Assembly: GCA_903872875.1 (NCBI GenBank)
Contig: CAIQMJ010000788.1
Coordinates: 1 to 7,961, forward strand
Source of the DNA: an uncultured Variovorax sp.
Lineage (GTDB): Bacteria; Pseudomonadota; Gammaproteobacteria; Burkholderiales; Burkholderiaceae_C
Direction of reading: 5' to 3'
Length of the DNA stretch: 7,961 nt
This document shows, in pieces, positions 5,854 to 7,961 of this stretch (the stretch's first letter is position 1; every line of letters begins with the position of its first letter). A model generated the notes under the pieces. It ran no database searches and was not told where the DNA came from. It saw only the letters and a program-made list of their open reading frames with translations. A program made the position numbers and the translations under genes.

Positions 5854-6762
5854 TCAGTTCAACCGGCCTTGGGCGGCGAACGTGACCAACTGATCCACGA
5901 CATATCTGAGTCGAGGACTGAGCTGGCCTCGGTGCGGCCAAACCGCATTCACTTCCACGCCTGCGTCGGCGTAGCTGGTCAGCACCGGCTCCAACGAACC
6001 GGCCGCCAGCTTCTCGCGCAGCAGCGAGATGGGCAACTGCACGAGGCCGAGCCCGGCGACCGCTGCATCGACCATGGCTTCGCCATCGCTCAACTGATGG
6101 GTCGCCGGGGGCGTGAACAACCTGTCGGTGAGGTCTTCGCGTACCGACCATTGCAAAGGAGGCCCGTTGACCATGCCGACCACGCAACGATGGCCTTCGA
6201 CATCGCCGAGTGTCTGCGGCGTGCCGTGCTGCCGCAGGTAGGAGGGTGAGGCACAGATCACTCGCTGCTGCGTCGCCAGGTGGCGCGCTACAAGATGGCT
6301 GCTGTTGCCAAGGCGGCCGAATCGGATGGCCAGGTCGACATCGTCGCGCAGCAGGTCGCTGGTCGCGTCGGTAAAGCTGAGGCTGAGATGGATATTCGGA
6401 TGGGGCCGGACGATCTCCATGAGGACCGGCAGAAGCACCCGCCGGCCAAAGGCCACCGGCATGTCGATGTGCAGGCGCCCGCTGAGTATCTGGCTCTTCG
6501 AGGCCAAGGCAGTCTGCGCCGCCGTGATCTCTTGCATCGCAAGGAGGCAGGCGGCCAGATAGGTCTCGCCATCGGCCGTGAGGCGGGTGAGCCTGGTCGT
6601 GCGGTGGAACAGCTTGAAGCCGAGGCGCTCTTCGAGACGGCTGACGGCCTTGCCAACGGCCGACTTGGTCAGGCCCAGCTTCTCGCCAGCCTTGGTGAAG
6701 CTTCCAGCGCGCCCGGCAGCAATGAAAACCGAAACGCCGTAGAAGGGATCAATTTCTTCCAT
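5854..6762 (-). CDS. LysR-type transcriptional regulator
   Basis: This 302-residue protein has the normal LysR length. The N-terminal winged helix-turn-helix is evident: VSVFIAAGRAGSFTKAGEKL (10-29), then LTKSAVGKAVSRLEERLGFK (31-50), then LFHRTTRLTRLTADG (51-65). A linker helix follows to about residue 90. The effector-binding domain (about 93-297) has a typical GRLHIDMPVAFGRRVLLPVL start, DDVDLAIRFG (140-149) and DAAVAGLGLVQLP (232-244). It belongs to the large CrgA/DsdC-like branch; the inducer cannot be told. The start at 6762 has AGGG a few bases upstream on its own strand. The gene is divergent from the exported alpha/beta hydrolase, the classic arrangement of a LysR regulator and its target, and convergent with the SDR. 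It probably regulates the hydrolase and itself, rather than the beta-oxidation cluster. Confidence 0.92.
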   Translation of the reverse strand: MEEIDPFYGVSVFIAAGRAGSFTKAGEKLGLTKSAVGKAVSRLEERLGFKLFHRTTRLTRLTADGETYLAACLLAMQEITAAQTALASKSQILSGRLHIDMPVAFGRRVLLPVLMEIVRPHPNIHLSLSFTDATSDLLRDDVDLAIRFGRLGNSSHLVARHLATQQRVICASPSYLRQHGTPQTLGDVEGHRCVVGMVNGPPLQWSVREDLTDRLFTPPATHQLSDGEAMVDAAVAGLGLVQLPISLLREKLAAGSLEPVLTSYADAGVEVNAVWPHRGQLSPRLRYVVDQLVTFAAQGRLN

Positions 6763-6764
6763 GG

Positions 6765-6792
6765 TTTCCCTGAAGGATACTCTGTAGGGAAA
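6765..6792. promoter_or_regulatory. Inverted repeat upstream of LysR gene, possible LysR binding site
   Basis: TTTCCCT (6765-6771) and AGGGAAA (6786-6792) form a perfect 7-bp inverted repeat separated by 14 bp. It begins 3 bp before the LysR start codon and lies within its leader, on the AT-rich side of the divergent region. LysR proteins typically bind an imperfect dyad with a T-N11-A core and repress their own gene; the 14-bp gap is slightly wider than the usual core, so the match is suggestive only. The left arm also overlaps the LysR ribosome site (AGGG on the minus strand), which would suit autorepression. Confidence 0.4.
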
Positions 6793-6877
6793 TATGCTTG
6801 ATTATCTGCTTTCGATTCTACTCTACGATGGGTTTTCCGCGAAGCCACGCCAGACGCTCGGGGCTGCGCCGCCTTCT

Positions 6878-6894
6878 GGCAGGTGCAGCCTGCC
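6878..6894. repeat. Short GC-rich hairpin
   Basis: GGCAGG and CCTGCC form a perfect 6-bp stem around a 5-nt loop (TGCAG). No T-run follows on either strand, so it is not a standard intrinsic terminator. It would lie in the 5' leader of the hydrolase if transcription starts in the AT-rich part near 6800-6830. Confidence 0.35.
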
Positions 6895-6980
6895 CACCTC
6901 ACAGACCATCCTCATGCCCTCCTGCCAACCTGTTCACGCTGTCGCGCAAGCGCCTGGATCCATTCAACGCGGTCTATATG

Positions 6981-6998
6981 GAATCCTTCGGCGGATTC
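6981..6998 (+). repeat. Hairpin with TTCG-containing loop in hydrolase leader
   Basis: GAATCC and GGATTC form a perfect 6-bp stem enclosing TTCGGC. It ends 17 nt before the proposed hydrolase start at 7016, so in mRNA it would stand just upstream of the ribosome-binding zone. It has no T-run. It may affect mRNA stability or translation; that is inference. Confidence 0.35.
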
Positions 6999-7015
6999 AG
7001 CCGCTGAAGCCCGGA

Positions 7016-7961
7016 ATGACGCCCGCAAGAAAAATGCGCAAGACGTTCTGCGTTGCCGGTGTTTCCCTGATCCTCGCGGCGCTTTCGAATTTGGCCGCCG
7101 CGACGCCTGCCATGACGGTGCTCGGCCGCGACTTCACGTTCCCGACGCCGATTGCCGGCATGCCGCAGAAGTTGTCGGACTTCCCGGGACTGCAGATCAA
7201 TTCATTCACCACCAATGACGGCGTCAAGCTCTCCTACTGGGAGGCCGGCCGGGGCGAGCCTCTGGTTTTCGTGCCCGGCTGGTCCGCAAACGGAGCCCAG
7301 TACATCAACGTCATGTATCTGCTGACACAGAAGTACCACGTCTACGTGCTGGACCCCCGCAATCAGGGACTCTCGCAGAAGGTCGAATATGGCAATCGGA
7401 TCGCGCGCCATTCGATGGACCTCCACCAACTGAACGAGCATCTGGGCATCAAGTCTGCGAGCTATGTGGGGCACTCGATGGGAGCCGCCATCCTGTGGAG
7501 CTACATCGATCTGTTCGGCACTTCGGAGATGCGCAAGGTGGTCTTCGTCGACGAGCCCATCAGCATCTATTCGCATTCGGACTGGTCCGAACCAGAGCGC
7601 CGCGAGGCCGGTGGCACCACCACGGCGCCGGAGCGCATGGTGGCGGCTTTCACCGCAGGCGGCCCCGTCAACGCGCTGGTGACGGACCTCAAGGTGTTCG
7701 AGCGCTCGCAGCTCACCGACTCGCCTTACTACCGCAACTCGGAGAGCTTTGCTTCAGAGTTCATCCAGAGCGATCCTGCCGCCTTGGCACGGGTGCTGTT
7801 CAATCACACGGTCAATGACTGGCGTGATGTCGTGCGCCACAAGATCGACATCCCTGCCGCCATCTTCTCCGGCGAACAGAGCAACAACCTGCCCAGCCAG
7901 CGTTGGGCCCATTCCGTGGTTCCCGGAGCGACGCTTTTCTCGTACACGAGCGCCGAGCAGG
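7016..7961 (+). CDS. Exported alpha/beta hydrolase, 3' end outside window
   Basis: The frame is open from ATG 7016 to the right edge (315 codons) with no stop, so the protein is C-terminally incomplete here. A second in-frame ATG at 7034 starts MRKTFCVAGVSLILAAL; 7016 is preferred slightly because GAAG (7006-7009) sits 6 nt ahead of it, but both are weak. The N-terminus is a signal peptide: basic RKMRK, a hydrophobic core VAGVSLILAALSNLA and probable cleavage near AAATPA, so the enzyme should be periplasmic or secreted. Numbered from 7034, the fold shows GWSANG (82-87, oxyanion region), LDPRNQGLS (106-114) and the nucleophile elbow GHSMG (146-150, Ser148). The catalytic His would lie beyond the edge. 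The usual Asp after strand 7 reads as Ser (SGEQSNNLP, 279-287), so the acid is uncertain, possibly E281. Esterase, lactonase or peroxidase-like hydrolase are all possible. It is divergent from the LysR gene, which probably controls it. Confidence 0.82.
   Translation, partial: MTPARKMRKTFCVAGVSLILAALSNLAAATPAMTVLGRDFTFPTPIAGMPQKLSDFPGLQINSFTTNDGVKLSYWEAGRGEPLVFVPGWSANGAQYINVMYLLTQKYHVYVLDPRNQGLSQKVEYGNRIARHSMDLHQLNEHLGIKSASYVGHSMGAAILWSYIDLFGTSEMRKVVFVDEPISIYSHSDWSEPERREAGGTTTAPERMVAAFTAGGPVNALVTDLKVFERSQLTDSPYYRNSESFASEFIQSDPAALARVLFNHTVNDWRDVVRHKIDIPAAIFSGEQSNNLPSQRWAHSVVPGATLFSYTSAEQ

Larger units (their letters stand above)
6763..7015. other. Divergent intergenic region between LysR gene and hydrolase
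   Basis: This 253-bp stretch lies between two divergent genes and should hold both promoters. The part next to the LysR gene (about 6765-6835) is distinctly more AT-rich than its surroundings, with TATAAT-like hexamers on the minus strand (GATAAT and TAGAAT), but no convincing -35 partner at proper spacing. It contains an inverted repeat (6765-6792) and two hairpins (6878-6894 and 6981-6998), listed separately. A 59-codon plus-strand frame from ATG 6828 to TGA 7007 exists, but it lacks a ribosome site and resembles no family I recognise, so I do not call it as a gene. Confidence 0.6.

Overview
The window is GC-rich, densely packed bacterial DNA. Its gene types (branched-chain-type ABC transporter, stand-alone acyl-CoA dehydrogenases paired with APH-fold kinases, LysR regulators) and its protein style suggest a betaproteobacterium of the order Burkholderiales, perhaps near Variovorax and relatives. 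That placement is inference; no rRNA or marker gene is present. I see no tRNA, rRNA, insertion sequence or CRISPR array.

Layout. From 1 to 5828 everything reads rightward. The order is: the 3' end of a Liv-type periplasmic substrate-binding protein (1-573); a 75-codon collapsed remnant of an AMP-forming acyl-CoA synthetase (573-800); a crotonase closely resembling delta3,5-delta2,4-dienoyl-CoA isomerase (797-1627); a 90-bp gap holding two TGTCnGACA operator-like palindromes spaced 22 bp apart; an APH-fold kinase (1718-2776); an acyl-CoA dehydrogenase of the ACAD10/11 type (2845-4047, GTG start); an AraC-family regulator (4123-4974); and an SDR resembling 2,4-dienoyl-CoA reductase (5007-5828). 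The first three overlap by 1 and 4 nt and look translationally coupled. A LysR-type regulator (5854-6762) reads leftward and converges on the SDR. Divergent from it, an exported alpha/beta hydrolase (7016 to the right edge) runs out of the window.

How the genes fit together. The rightward block looks like an uptake and acyl-CoA catabolism cluster. The transporter would import an organic acid, a CoA ligase would activate it, and the other enzymes would process it. The kinase and dehydrogenase are adjacent separate genes that match the two halves of the animal fusion protein ACAD11 and also LvaA/LvaC of levulinate catabolism, where a 4-hydroxyacyl-CoA is phosphorylated and then converted to an enoyl-CoA. 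The dienoyl-CoA isomerase and dienoyl-CoA reductase candidates would perform consecutive auxiliary steps of unsaturated acyl-CoA beta-oxidation. My reading is a local module for oxygenated and/or unsaturated carboxylic acids; the actual substrate cannot be read from the sequence.

Most notable points: the synthetase gene in the middle of the cluster has lost nearly all of its coding sequence yet keeps frame and both overlaps; the paired operator upstream of the kinase; the split ACAD11/Lva-like kinase-dehydrogenase pair with Asp at the usual catalytic Glu position; and an SDR without the usual Tyr of YxxxK.
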